From positions 2,046,001-2,110,000 of the forward strand of contig BLLK01000022.1 of assembly GCA_021927905.1 (NCBI GenBank): a stretch of DNA of 64,000 nt. Direction: 5' to 3'. This document shows positions 55,184-64,000 of the stretch, piece by piece; position 1 is the stretch's first letter; each line of letters starts with the position of its first letter. The stretch is from Chaetoceros tenuissimus. Its lineage: Eukaryota; Bacillariophyta; Thalassiosirophyceae; Chaetocerotales; Chaetocerotaceae. Made by a program: the position numbers and the translations under genes. The notes below the pieces were generated by a model that was not told where the DNA came from, made no database searches, and was given only the letters and a program-made list of their open reading frames with translations.

Positions 55184-57276
55184 TCAACATTGTCCACATG
55201 TTTTTCTACATGTTTCCATTATTCCCTCAATATCTGGACAAATAGATTCAGTTATATCGGAACATGTCATGAACGTCTGACCAAGCATGAATTGTATTTT
55301 TGTGTCTTCGCAAGAACATGGCATGACGGTTTTGCATGCTTCTGGACATGCCGTTGCAATAGCACCTTTGTATACACCTCTACCTTTCATACATCGTTTA
55401 AACGGCTTTTTAGAAACCCATTTGCACCTGATTGTTTGATCTTTTTTCTTCTTTTTTAAGAGAAGAGGATAAGCTGAATCTCGACAATACGATGCTGAAT
55501 TGATAAAACTCTTTGTAGAATCCGTGGCAACAAAGTTCCTTGAACTAAGCCAAGATTGGATCTTGCGATAAAGGGAGGTAACAACCAATGGCTTCTTAGA
55601 AATATAATTCGTGAGTTCTTGGGGGTCCAGTTTGAGATCATACATGGTTGCCCCTTTATTTAATCCATTGAGAATCAGCTTGCGACCTGCCTTTAATGCA
55701 AGTATCCATCGACCATCACTCAAGTACGAGATGATATATTTTGAATTGTCATTGGAGACATCTTCTTGATTGAGAATCTCATTACTACCATCCACTCCAT
55801 CAAATACCATATTCATACTTTCAGCTCGGTCTGATAAGCCCATAATCCCCAATATGCTTGGTGCAAAGTCTACCTGCGAGTATGCTGTCTCAATCACTTT
55901 GTTTGGTTTGATATGGTTTGGATATTTTATGATCATTGGAACACCTGCAGATGTCATAAATGGTTCTTCTTTGTTCAATCTTCCATGTTCAAATGCGAGG
56001 TCACCATGATCTGACGTAAAGCAAATTATAGTATTTTCTTCGAGACCAAGTGATTTGATAGTTGATACTATTTCGCCGACCTTGTCATCAATAAGCTTCA
56101 CCATTCCAAAATAGTTTCTCATTCTATTTATGAATTCTTTCTCTTGCGCAAATTCTTCCAGGTAATCATTGATTGCATTAGGTTCTCTAGGTGCATAATC
56201 AATGCCATTCTTTCTTTTGTAGTCAACGCCAAATTCGCCATAGAAGCCAGGTGGAGGAGGATTGGAGTTGATATAATTAACCGTAGTTTTGGGCATGGCA
56301 AAAGGAGCATCATTGTACATGGTATCATATGGACTTCTAACTTCGTCTGGTCCTATGAGGCATCGAAAAATGAGCTGAGTATAGAGTAAAAAGGGATTTC
56401 AAATATGTACATTATACGTACCATGAGGATCTGCTAGACTCAAAAAGAGAGCGAAAGGTTCTTCACTATCAGCTTTTCGTTGAATATATTCCATAGCTCG
56501 ATTAATGTAGAAATCAGTCGTGTAGACTTCTTCAATACTATCTCCTTCATCCATATCTGCAATGAAGTTGCCCTTTTTGAATCTACCATCGCTTGTCTCC
56601 TTTATTATTTTGAAATGTCCACGACTGTAGCGATACTTGTTATCACTGAATCCAAATGTTCGACTTGCATCACCCGATTCAGGGAAAAACAATGGATCAT
56701 AATTTAGGTCTTCATATGGCCCAGTTTTTTCGTCACTGTCCAAATGCCACTTGCCAATATAGCTTGTAGCATATCCTTCATTTTGTAAAACATTTGCCCA
56801 TGTCTTGATGTTTGCATCTAGACCGTCCCAATTCTCCACAGCTCCAGTTTTGAAAGGATAAAGTCCACTTAAAAATGATGCCCTTGCAGGTGTACATTGA
56901 GGTACACTTGTGTAGAAATTTGTCTTTGGGGATGCAGATGAACAGGTGAGTACAATGAAGTTACACACACTTCTCAGTTATATATAAATAATGAACTTAC
57001 AAACAAAGCTCCATCCTTTGCAAGTGAGTCAATGTTTGGGGTATCCACAAATATTCCGTCTCCCCAAACATCTACGACGTCCTTTGGAAATTTGGAGAGA
57101 AAATAGTCACGATAACATGAAAGCGTGCGAAGATTGTGTTCATCAGTCATGATGACCACAAGATTTGGCTTTTTCTCACCCTCCTGTGCATGTGCAACTA
57201 GACTCGAAGAAACAAGCAATGCTTGAACTATAAGAAATGAGATGATACATCTCTGAAGATTTTGAGTATGATGCAT
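55184..57276 (-). CDS. Secreted sulfatase with C-terminal ShK-like module, three exons
   Basis: Exons are 57001-57276, 56422-56923 and 55184-56352 (introns of 77 and 69 bp), giving 648 residues. A signal peptide (CIISFLIVQALLVSSSLVAHA) precedes PNLVVIMTDEHN with the metal-binding Asp. Across intron 1 the CTPAR motif (C-x-P-x-R) appears, whose Cys is converted to formylglycine. SYIGKWHLD and FTSDHGDLAFEHG follow, then a C-terminal Cys module of about 80 residues ending MTCSDITESICPDIEGIMET and CRKTCGQC, like ShKT domains appended to many algal secreted enzymes. The catalytic part resembles iduronate/choline-type sulfatases. A crippled copy lies at 34078-34665. Confidence 0.9.
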
Positions 57277-57645
57277 TGCATGAAAATCAGTGGGAATGCT
57301 TGGGCGTATGGAGACTCTGTTTTATTGTGTTTTGTATCCTGGTATGGAAAAGAAAGATGAGATGATGATCTCTTTTGCGAGCGTGTTCTCATCATTGTTG
57401 GAAGTTGAAATACTTGCAAAAGTGGCAAAGCATCAGTAATTGAAATTTGTCTAAAAAGTGTCATCCATCGCGCAGCTGTTTGTCGGATACCGACAACGTG
57501 TTGCCAGCCAAATTCAAAGTTTATAGAATGAATGAATTGGATATACGTAGCACCAGCTACTACCGCGAGCCAATACATCTGAGTATTCTAAGATTTGTTA
57601 ATAGTTCTTTCTTCTCTATTGAATAGGTGCCCACATCGAAATAAG
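57277..57645. other. Divergent promoter region
   Basis: This 369-bp gap between the sulfatase (minus) and the APMAP-like gene (plus) has no recognisable element. Confidence 0.4.
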
Positions 57646-58911
57646 ATGCTAAACATAGCTTTGAAGTTCTTCATTTATGCAGTGGCTGTTTTAGCCATCT
57701 ACATCAAATACCGCTTAACATCAGCTGGAGTTTCACCCGTATCTTCACCTCTACCCGAACTTCCAAACTTCCCAACAAAAGATCTTGTGGTTAACATCAC
57801 TGGGAAAGTGGAGAAACTGCACGTACATGATTTGGTCGGACCAGAATGTATAATTCCTACAATTCACAAAGGCAAAGAGCTTTTATTTGTTTCACTTGCA
57901 GATGGAAGAATTGCAAGAGTGACACAAAGTGAAGATGGAACAACGTCAGTTTCTACCCTAACCCGAACCGGTAGTATTCCTATTGAAGATACTCAAACAT
58001 GCAAGGGAGATCCGCATGATTCTTATAACTCAGAGCAGCAATGTGGCCGTCCATTGGGTATGTATCTGACAAGAAGATCCAGAATCGATCCAGATTTCAC
58101 TAATGATGAACAAGATGAGGATGTGTTACTAGTAGCAGATGCGTATCAGGGTCTGCTCATGGTGGATGCAATCTATGAAGAAAGCAAAACAATTTCAAGA
58201 GTAAAAACATTGGCTACTCGGTCAGGTAATGACGATCCGGATTATTCTTTCCATCTTCTCAATGCTGTTCTAGAAAAGAATGGCATAGTATACTTTACCG
58301 AAACAAGCAAGGCTTTTCAACGAAGGCGTATCTTTCATGCTGTCTTTGATGGGAAGCCAACTGGTAGACTCATGAAATACAGTAAGGATGATGGGGTTCA
58401 AGTTTTGGCGGAGAATATATATATGGCAAATGGGCTTACTTTTTCTCACGATGAGAAATCTTTGATCATTGTATCAGGAATACAATTGTTAAAGTATTCC
58501 CTAGAAGAGGAGGCAATGTCCCCGGAACCATTTGTAAATGTCATACCAGGAACAGGTGACAACATTGAACACTTTGACTCTACCCCAAGTGGTCGAAAAA
58601 TAAACTGTTACTGGCTTGGCTTGGGTAGTAAATTTGCGAAGCCAAAGTCTCTTTTGAAACTTGTTTCGGAAAAGCCAATGCTGAAGTCGATATTGTGTGC
58701 TTTAGTTCCATACAAAACTATTGTTGAACTAATTCCAAAACTATCTGCATTGTTAGTGTTGGATGAGGATGGTAACATCATTGAAGTATATCAAGATGTT
58801 AGTAACACTGCTGTATGGCTGAGCGAAGGACGAGTTCTTGGAGATTACATATACTTAGGCTCATGGTACAATCCATTTTTAGCAAGATTCAAGAAAGCCG
58901 CTCTGGCTTGA
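57646..58911 (+). CDS. APMAP / strictosidine synthase-like membrane protein
   Basis: The first ATG of the frame is at 57646, giving 421 residues and no intron. The N-terminus (ALKFFIYAVAVLAIYIKY) is a signal anchor. The remainder fits the six-bladed propeller of the strictosidine-synthase-like family: CGRPLGMYL, LLVADAYQGLLMVD, FHLLNAVLEKNGIVYFTETS, DGKPTGRLMKYSKDDGVQVL, MANGLTFSHDEKSLII, and GTGDNIEHFDSTPSGRKINC with YWLGLGS. ETSKAFQRRR is the family's disordered metal-site loop region. Family members are arylesterase- or lactonase-like membrane proteins. Alkaloid synthesis is not implied. Confidence 0.87.
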   Translation: MLNIALKFFIYAVAVLAIYIKYRLTSAGVSPVSSPLPELPNFPTKDLVVNITGKVEKLHVHDLVGPECIIPTIHKGKELLFVSLADGRIARVTQSEDGTTSVSTLTRTGSIPIEDTQTCKGDPHDSYNSEQQCGRPLGMYLTRRSRIDPDFTNDEQDEDVLLVADAYQGLLMVDAIYEESKTISRVKTLATRSGNDDPDYSFHLLNAVLEKNGIVYFTETSKAFQRRRIFHAVFDGKPTGRLMKYSKDDGVQVLAENIYMANGLTFSHDEKSLIIVSGIQLLKYSLEEEAMSPEPFVNVIPGTGDNIEHFDSTPSGRKINCYWLGLGSKFAKPKSLLKLVSEKPMLKSILCALVPYKTIVELIPKLSALLVLDEDGNIIEVYQDVSNTAVWLSEGRVLGDYIYLGSWYNPFLARFKKAALA

Positions 58912-58930
58912 ACATTGAAAAGAGACGGTA

Positions 58931-59560
58931 TCATAACATTGTGATATAGTTCAACCCTTCCTTGTCTACGACAGCATTGAAGCAGTCATATTCACTAGCA
59001 AAGGAATTTGTTTGCATTAAAACCTTGATACGATCAACTGGCACTGCTAAGAAAGCAGTTACAAAGCCAGCAATAGCAGCAGCATAGATCAAGTCAAAAC
59101 CATCGCTGATGGCTGCAGCATTTACACTGAAAGCAGTTGCCTTGATGATTGCTTGACCAGCCATACTAGTCTGCACACCTCCGTAAAACCCTGCGATTCC
59201 AGATGTGTTCCAGATGTCACTGATTGATTTGAACATACCCTTCTCTTGACAGGCAACTATGGATATTTCTCCAGTAGGAGAAAGGACATAGTCGATTTCA
59301 GAGCATGTGTCTTCCTTAATTTGTTGATGGGTCTTGATTGTATCAAGTGGATATGCAGCACCAACTCCGACAGCTCCAGCTATAGATCCAGCGATCAAAG
59401 AGGTAACTGCACTTGGTAGAACCTGAAGATGAGAATTCTCAAGCCGTTGAGACGGGACTCTACCATTGCGACCCATCACTTTGCCACTAGGGAGTGGTGT
59501 GATGGGTGCGATGAATCCTTGTACCACAAGCGCCAGTTGAATCAGTAGTATTAGCTTCAT
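58931..59560 (-). pseudogene. 3'-truncated tandem copy of the plastid carrier gene
   Basis: The segment 58948-59726 repeats 61499-62271 with only about a dozen base differences and one 6-base indel by eye. It keeps the promoter-proximal region and the first 205 or so codons, including the presequence and two of the three carrier repeats. It then runs into unrelated sequence that adds NYITML and a stop. The third repeat, needed for a carrier barrel, is missing, so a working transporter is unlikely. The frame is open throughout, so a truncated protein of 209 residues could be made. Confidence 0.8.
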
Positions 59561-59726
59561 TTTGAAAATTACTATAAATAATGGAAGTGAAATTTTGATG
59601 AAAGTTCTGACAGCATTCTTCGAGGGTATGTGGCGAGGATAGGTCTGTATTTGTTTTGTTTGAGGTGAGTGGTCAAAAAAGTACGTTTTGTGTTTTTGCA
59701 AAATTGTGACGAGAAATTTGCGTCAT
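58948..59726 (-). repeat. Segmental duplication, copy A
   Basis: This is the truncated partner of 61499-62271, in direct orientation and about 2.55 kb apart. Breakpoints are sharp: similarity starts at TTCAACCCTTCC and ends after GAAATTTGCGTCAT. Confidence 0.88.
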
Positions 59727-59988
59727 GTCCATTTACCTGGGGGACTACACACATTTTCCAGGGATTGCTCTCTCATTGTTTTCATTCTTACTTTCCATCG
59801 TGGCGGTATGTAATTTGAAATTCAATCTTGTTTCCAATGAGAGACGTTGGTACTTTTTTGAACGTGAGGCACCATAACGACATGAATTTTTAATAATTAT
59901 CGTTATTAATTCACTTCAGTGCACGTAATCTCAGTCTCATAAAACATTTCCATAGTTGGAACAATCAGTTGATCTAGTCCGTTCAAAC
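59561..59988. other. Spacer between duplicate copy and SAP gene
   Basis: The first 165 bases are the duplicated upstream region of the carrier gene. The rest, including about 59727-59988, is unique and should contain the promoter of the SAP gene. Confidence 0.5.
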
Positions 59989-60975
59989 ATGTCCTTTTTC
60001 CCCTTCCTCTTTGTTCATCGCCGAGCTTCCAAAGCTAAAAAGACCAAGAAAGTCAAGAAAGAGAATTGGTTCGAGCGTCTTAAAGTTGACGAGCTCAAGG
60101 AGATTTGTACATCGGCAAATATTGCTACGAAAGGGACAAAGAAGGAGCTTATTGCGAGATTGATGGGTGATGACAAAACTAGTGAATATGGACTCGAAGG
60201 CAAGTATGGAATGAACATGGCAAGCCTGAAGAAGCTTTGCAGGGAGAAGAATCTAATCCAATCTGGTACAAAGCTTGCTCTCGTCAAGAGGATCTTGGAG
60301 AAGGACAATGGGACAAACCCAGAGGCTATCGCTGCAGTCACTAAACGCCCAATTAATACTGACCCAGACCGTCCTACCAAGAAACGCAAACCTAGTGCTC
60401 CAGATTTGGAAAAGATCCACAATCGTATCCTGAAGAAGATTCAGATGGGGAAAACTTCGAAGAAGTATGATTCCTACCATGGATTTAAACGTCATTCTTC
60501 CGATGTATATGACCTTATCAAGGAGGTCATCAAGAAGGAATGCTTCGACAAGGAGCTCCTTTGGCGTAATTCACTATTCGCGCTACAGATTGCAAAAACT
60601 GCATTGGTCTGCCTATCAAACAACTTTAGCGAAATGATTAGTCCGGGATACGATTCTTCAGATTCCCTTTACGATGTTGCTGAAAGTCTAGAGAAAATTG
60701 TGAGAAAGCTTCTTGATGATGATGAGATGAGTATTGATCTTCGTAAAGAAACGATCCTGTGGATCAATGATCTTGACAAGAAACTGAACGAATATGCTTT
60801 TCCTAGTTTTATGGACTCCGTCAAGATTCTGAAAGATCATAATGACAATCAGGATGAAAATAACTCCATTCATGATGGTCCCATTAACTTTGAAGATTCC
60901 AAGATGCCTGCAAAGGTTCAATCTCTTCAGGAAAGCACAAACCTTTCCAAAACACTTGCAGAAGAAGAGTCTTGA
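59989..60975 (+). CDS. SAP-domain protein, probable nucleic acid binding
   Basis: The first true ATG is 59989, giving 328 residues. A basic start (KAKKTKKVKKENW) is followed by two SAP-like helix-extended-helix motifs: LKVDELKEICTSANIATKGT with KKELIARLMG (about residues 30-62), and MASLKKLCREKNLIQSGTKL with ALVKRILE (about 75-105). A second basic patch, RPTKKRKPSAP, could be a nuclear localisation signal. Residues 150-300 are helical and have no recognised family. SAP domains bind AT-rich DNA or RNA in chromatin and repair proteins. The gene sits between the two carrier copies. Confidence 0.78.
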   Translation: MSFFPFLFVHRRASKAKKTKKVKKENWFERLKVDELKEICTSANIATKGTKKELIARLMGDDKTSEYGLEGKYGMNMASLKKLCREKNLIQSGTKLALVKRILEKDNGTNPEAIAAVTKRPINTDPDRPTKKRKPSAPDLEKIHNRILKKIQMGKTSKKYDSYHGFKRHSSDVYDLIKEVIKKECFDKELLWRNSLFALQIAKTALVCLSNNFSEMISPGYDSSDSLYDVAESLEKIVRKLLDDDEMSIDLRKETILWINDLDKKLNEYAFPSFMDSVKILKDHNDNQDENNSIHDGPINFEDSKMPAKVQSLQESTNLSKTLAEEES

Positions 60976-61132
60976 GTTACTTGAGAACAGAGAACGAATT
61001 GACTAAGAGAGATTTTGTATACTATCTATATGAAAAAATTGAAGCCGATAGTGTAATGTAGTATTTCATAAGTCTATTTCTAATTTTACAACATTTCTAT
61101 TTTTCTCTCTCCTAAATCTTTCTTTTCTATTG
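60976..61132. other. Short convergent spacer
   Basis: 157 bases between convergent genes; nothing is recognised. Confidence 0.4.
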
Positions 61133-62104
61133 TCATATTGTTTGCCAGTTGTGCATTAGTGCCTCGTAGACTGCAAAGGTAATAGAATGATTCACGGCTG
61201 CACGTCCCATTCTTGGAAGAAGTCCTTCCCAGAATCCTTCAAGTCCCTGGCCTTCATAGATGTTTTGAACAACTTCTTGCCATTCAGTAGCAGAGTGTTG
61301 TACAACGGTCTTCACTACATCTACAGGGTGCACTGGAACCACACATAGAGCCCCAGATACTGCACCAGAGATGGCAGGGGCGATGGATCCAAACATGTCA
61401 CCAGCTGATGACATCATCATTCCATAGAGGTAAAAGTACAATGTGTAAGCTGGTACCTCACGGAATAGAGTAGGAACCAAGCCAGTCAACATGAGACCTT
61501 TCAACCCTTCCTTGTCTACGACAGCATTGAAGCAGTCATATTCACTAGCAAAGGAATTTGTTTGCATTAAAACCTTGATACGATCAACTGGTACTGCTAA
61601 GAAAGCAGTTACAAAGCCAGCAATGGCAGCAGCATAGATCAAGTCAAAACCATCGCTGATGGCTGCAGCATTTACACTGAAAGCAGTGGCCTTGATGATT
61701 GCTTGACCAGCCATACTAGTCTGCACACCTCCGTAAAACCCTGCGATTCCAGATGTGTTCCAGATGTCACTGATTGATTTGAACATACCCTTCTCTTGAC
61801 ATGCAACTATGGATATTTCTCCAGTAGGAGAAAGGACATAGTCGATTTCAGAGCATGAGTCTTCCTTGATTTGTTGATGGGTCTTGATTGTATCAAGTGG
61901 ATATGCAGCACCAACTCCAACTGCACCAGCTATAGATCCAGCGATCAAAGAGGTAGCTGCACTTGGTAGAACCTGAAGATGAGAATTCTCAAGCCGTTGA
62001 GACGGGACTCTACCATTGCGACCCATCACTTTGCCACTAGGTGTGATGGGTGCGATGAATCCTTGTACCGCAAGCGCCAGTTGAGTCAGTAGTATTAGCT
62101 TCAT
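61133..62104 (-). CDS. Mitochondrial carrier family protein with plastid-type presequence
   Basis: The frame extends further upstream, but the first ATG with a sensible context is 62104, giving 323 residues. Three carrier repeats show the P-x-[DE]-x-x-[KR] signature: YPLDTIK, VPVDRIK and HPVDVVK, each at the end of an odd-numbered helix. G-x-x-G motifs such as GIAGFYGGV and GLEGFWEGLLPRMGR follow repeats 1 and 3. The N-terminus (MKLILLTQLALAVQGFIAP) is a signal peptide with a Gly-Phe junction, which points to the complex plastid rather than the mitochondrion. The substrate is not evident; S-adenosylmethionine-type carriers are one plausible group. A truncated copy lies 2.5 kb away. Confidence 0.85.
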   Translation of the reverse strand: MKLILLTQLALAVQGFIAPITPSGKVMGRNGRVPSQRLENSHLQVLPSAATSLIAGSIAGAVGVGAAYPLDTIKTHQQIKEDSCSEIDYVLSPTGEISIVACQEKGMFKSISDIWNTSGIAGFYGGVQTSMAGQAIIKATAFSVNAAAISDGFDLIYAAAIAGFVTAFLAVPVDRIKVLMQTNSFASEYDCFNAVVDKEGLKGLMLTGLVPTLFREVPAYTLYFYLYGMMMSSAGDMFGSIAPAISGAVSGALCVVPVHPVDVVKTVVQHSATEWQEVVQNIYEGQGLEGFWEGLLPRMGRAAVNHSITFAVYEALMHNWQTI

Positions 62105-62271
62105 TTTGAAAATTACTATAAATAATGGAAGTGAAATTTTGATGAAAGTTCTGACAGCATTCTTCGAGGGTATGTGGCGAGGATAGGTCTGTATTTGTTT
62201 TGTTTGAGGTGAGTGGTCAAAAAAGTACGTTTTGTGTTTTTGCAAAATTGTGACGAGAAATTTGCGTCATA
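61499..62271 (-). repeat. Segmental duplication, copy B
   Basis: This is the full-gene partner of 58948-59726. It includes the 5' part of the carrier and about 165 bp upstream. Confidence 0.88.
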
Positions 62272-63146
62272 CCTGTACTTTAGCGTCTTAGGCCATTTTG
62301 CAATAAGTAAGTGGTCGTGGTTTTGACGTCATATGTATGTCATGGTATGCATTTTTTCAGGATTTATTTTCATTGGCTACGAGACGCTTCTGATTCCAAT
62401 GAAATTTTCGCGGAATTCTTATTTGACCGTGTCCACATCGGGTAAATTGAATGAAAATAGAAAATAGAAAATAGATAGTATTCACTGACCAATAAAAAAG
62501 CAAGCACCAACAAATTCAAAAAAACAAACCATTGAAAAAGCAAGTTGCACTACTTTGGAACTTGCCAGATCACCTGATTCTCAACATAGCTAGGTGTTTC
62601 AAATGTTCTAGATGTCAAACAACTTATTCGGCCCCTATGTAGAACGTGTGTGACATGTTATGTGACCAACTTCCTGGTCACACGAAACAAATTACGGAGA
62701 TCAAACTTGTTCATAGGAGATGCGAACATGCTTATAAAAAATATTCATATTCATCAACATTTGTCTACTTTATGAAAACAAAGTGTGGTATGGCAACGAG
62801 AGAATAAAAATCCTTTCATATTTTTTTAATTAGAAGGAGGAAACCCATATTGTGAGTCTTATGTTTGATTGACACCAAATTTGAGACAAAATTACTTCTC
62901 AATCTTACTTTATTTTAGTAAATTAGCCTTTCCCACTTGCAATTCCAGTCCAGGATAGCAGAAGATTGCCTTCAGTTTCCTTGTGTGAATTAAAAAGTTC
63001 GCGAGCTTATTTACCTTCACTGCAAATAGAGAACACTTCCATGGAATAACCAAGAAGCGTGTTGAGTTAATTTGTTCGGACTTAAAAACGATCGAAGCGT
63101 ACCGCAGATCCTACTATTTTACGACTCGTCTTCTCATAAACAAAGA
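62105..63146. promoter_or_regulatory. Divergent intergenic region with TGACGTCA
   Basis: TGACGTCA at 62324-62331 lies 220 bp upstream of the carrier start and outside the duplicated block. TGTGACCA/TGGTCACA (62661-62682) is a perfect 8-bp inverted repeat with a 6-base spacer. A short GAAAATA triple repeat lies near 62453-62474. No gene is seen. Confidence 0.4.
62324..62331. promoter_or_regulatory. Palindromic TGACGTCA
   Basis: A perfect 8-base palindrome 220 bp upstream of the plastid-type carrier start. It is absent from the truncated copy because it lies outside the duplicated segment. Confidence 0.4.
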
Positions 63147-63866
63147 ATGCTTTCACAAACCTCCATGATGATGAACCAACAACAACTAAGAATGAAGACA
63201 CCACTACAACAAGAAGCACCACGACACAAACAGACGAGAGTATTTTGTATTGGAGAGAGCATGCACTGCCTTCCTACGACTCATGCTACAGAGCAGCTCA
63301 AGTATCCAGCTGTTCTGCAAAACATTATATCCAAAGCAGTCAGTGATAAAGTCACGATTCAAACACTATATATGAATGATTTATCTTTGTACAACGTGTG
63401 TCAGGCATTTGGAGAAAGGTCGACACTTTTGGATCGAATGGCTCAAACGGAGAACCCTGTCTTGATTCCTTTGGTTGGTCTTCGGGAAGTACGCATGGGC
63501 TTGAAGAATGATGCGATTGTCGATGCTATATTGTACATACATCGAAGTGCACATATGAGGAATATCAGGACTTTGCTCATGCTACTGCCAGAGAATGAAG
63601 CAACGTGTCCTCCGCAATTTGTGGTGATTGCAAGAGAAGTGAACTTGAAACTAATGATTTGGGCCGAGAACAGTGATATGGTAGATGTTGTTACGTGTCC
63701 TTTTGAGAATGTAAATCCTCGAGATGAAAATAAGAAAAAATGGTTAGCTGATCATGAGGGAGATATTTTAGCTTCCAAATTTGCTCCATTCATTGCAAAA
63801 TGTGCAAATGCAGGTACTATCTATGCTCCTCAACCACCAACGACGCTTCCTACCACTGCAATGTAA
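63147..63866 (+). CDS. Protein of unknown function
   Basis: The first ATG in the frame is at 63147, giving 239 residues. The first 30 residues are Met/Gln-rich and polar. The rest looks globular alpha/beta: RVFCIGESMHCLP, LYMNDLSLYNVCQAFG, VLIPLVGLREVRMGL, IRTLLMLLPENEATCPPQFV, LKLMIWAENSDMVDVVTCPF and KWLADHEGDILASKFAPFI, ending in a Pro/Thr tail. I recognise no family. It is intronless with no targeting signal. Confidence 0.6.
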   Translation: MLSQTSMMMNQQQLRMKTPLQQEAPRHKQTRVFCIGESMHCLPTTHATEQLKYPAVLQNIISKAVSDKVTIQTLYMNDLSLYNVCQAFGERSTLLDRMAQTENPVLIPLVGLREVRMGLKNDAIVDAILYIHRSAHMRNIRTLLMLLPENEATCPPQFVVIAREVNLKLMIWAENSDMVDVVTCPFENVNPRDENKKKWLADHEGDILASKFAPFIAKCANAGTIYAPQPPTTLPTTAM

Positions 63867-64000
63867 CCAAAGGACGATAGTGGCCGAAGAACTACCTAAA
63901 TTATGAGCTCTGAATGGGGGTATGTATATAGACTTCATGATTCTTGTTTGCAATACACTAATACATTTGTGTAAAAATGTATAAAAATCAACTATATAAA

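Overview
The window is nuclear DNA of a eukaryotic alga, almost certainly a diatom. The evidence is short GT-AG introns (about 70-130 bp), AT-rich spacers, secreted proteins with Ser/Thr/Pro linkers and PSSxPS repeats, and several N-termini that combine a signal peptide with an A-F-x-P type cleavage motif (VNAFAP, VDAFVP, VNAFAP, QGFIAP), the plastid-targeting signature of heterokont algae. I cannot name the species.

Layout. 0.2-2.0 kb: a sulfatase (minus strand). 2.05-3.55 kb: a non-coding transposon with 270-290 bp terminal inverted repeats and a perfect 7-bp target duplication. 4.0-6.5 kb: a decayed gametolysin-like (M11) metalloprotease. 7-24 kb: mostly conserved single genes: an RCC1-repeat protein with a 1-base frameshift, a TTC27 homologue, an MsrB with a plastid/lumen-type presequence, a lamin-tail-domain protein, a small secreted protein, a trypsin-like protease with one frameshift, a METTL21-type methyltransferase, a proton-channel-like voltage sensor, and two plastid-targeted proteins of unknown function flanking a small membrane protein. 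24.4-33.8 kb: an ankyrin-RING protein, an ankyrin/coiled-coil protein, a glucose-6-phosphate 1-epimerase-like protein, a phytanoyl-CoA-dioxygenase-like membrane protein with a Tudor-like tail, and a thylakoid-lumen PsbQ/Psb31-like protein.

34.0-40.5 kb is a debris zone. It holds an internally deleted copy of the sulfatase at 55-57 kb and a class C GPCR (GABA-B-like) pseudogene split by a 3.2-kb segment. That segment carries an intact gene with a possible GIY-YIG-like domain and a tail built from a 255-bp higher-order repeat. 41.2-53.8 kb is one giant 18-exon gene whose splice phases all agree, giving a predicted membrane-anchored protein of about 3,737 residues. 54-64 kb: a small hypothetical gene, the second sulfatase, an APMAP/strictosidine-synthase-like protein, a plastid-presequence carrier of the mitochondrial carrier family with a 3'-truncated tandem copy, a SAP-domain protein between the two copies, and an unknown protein.

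The genes do not form one operon-like system. Recurrent themes are plastid-targeted proteins, secreted enzymes with linker repeats, and palindromic TGACGTCA (CRE/aureochrome-box-like) sites in several promoters. All exon models were derived by eye from frame, splice-site and motif continuity; no database search or transcript was available.
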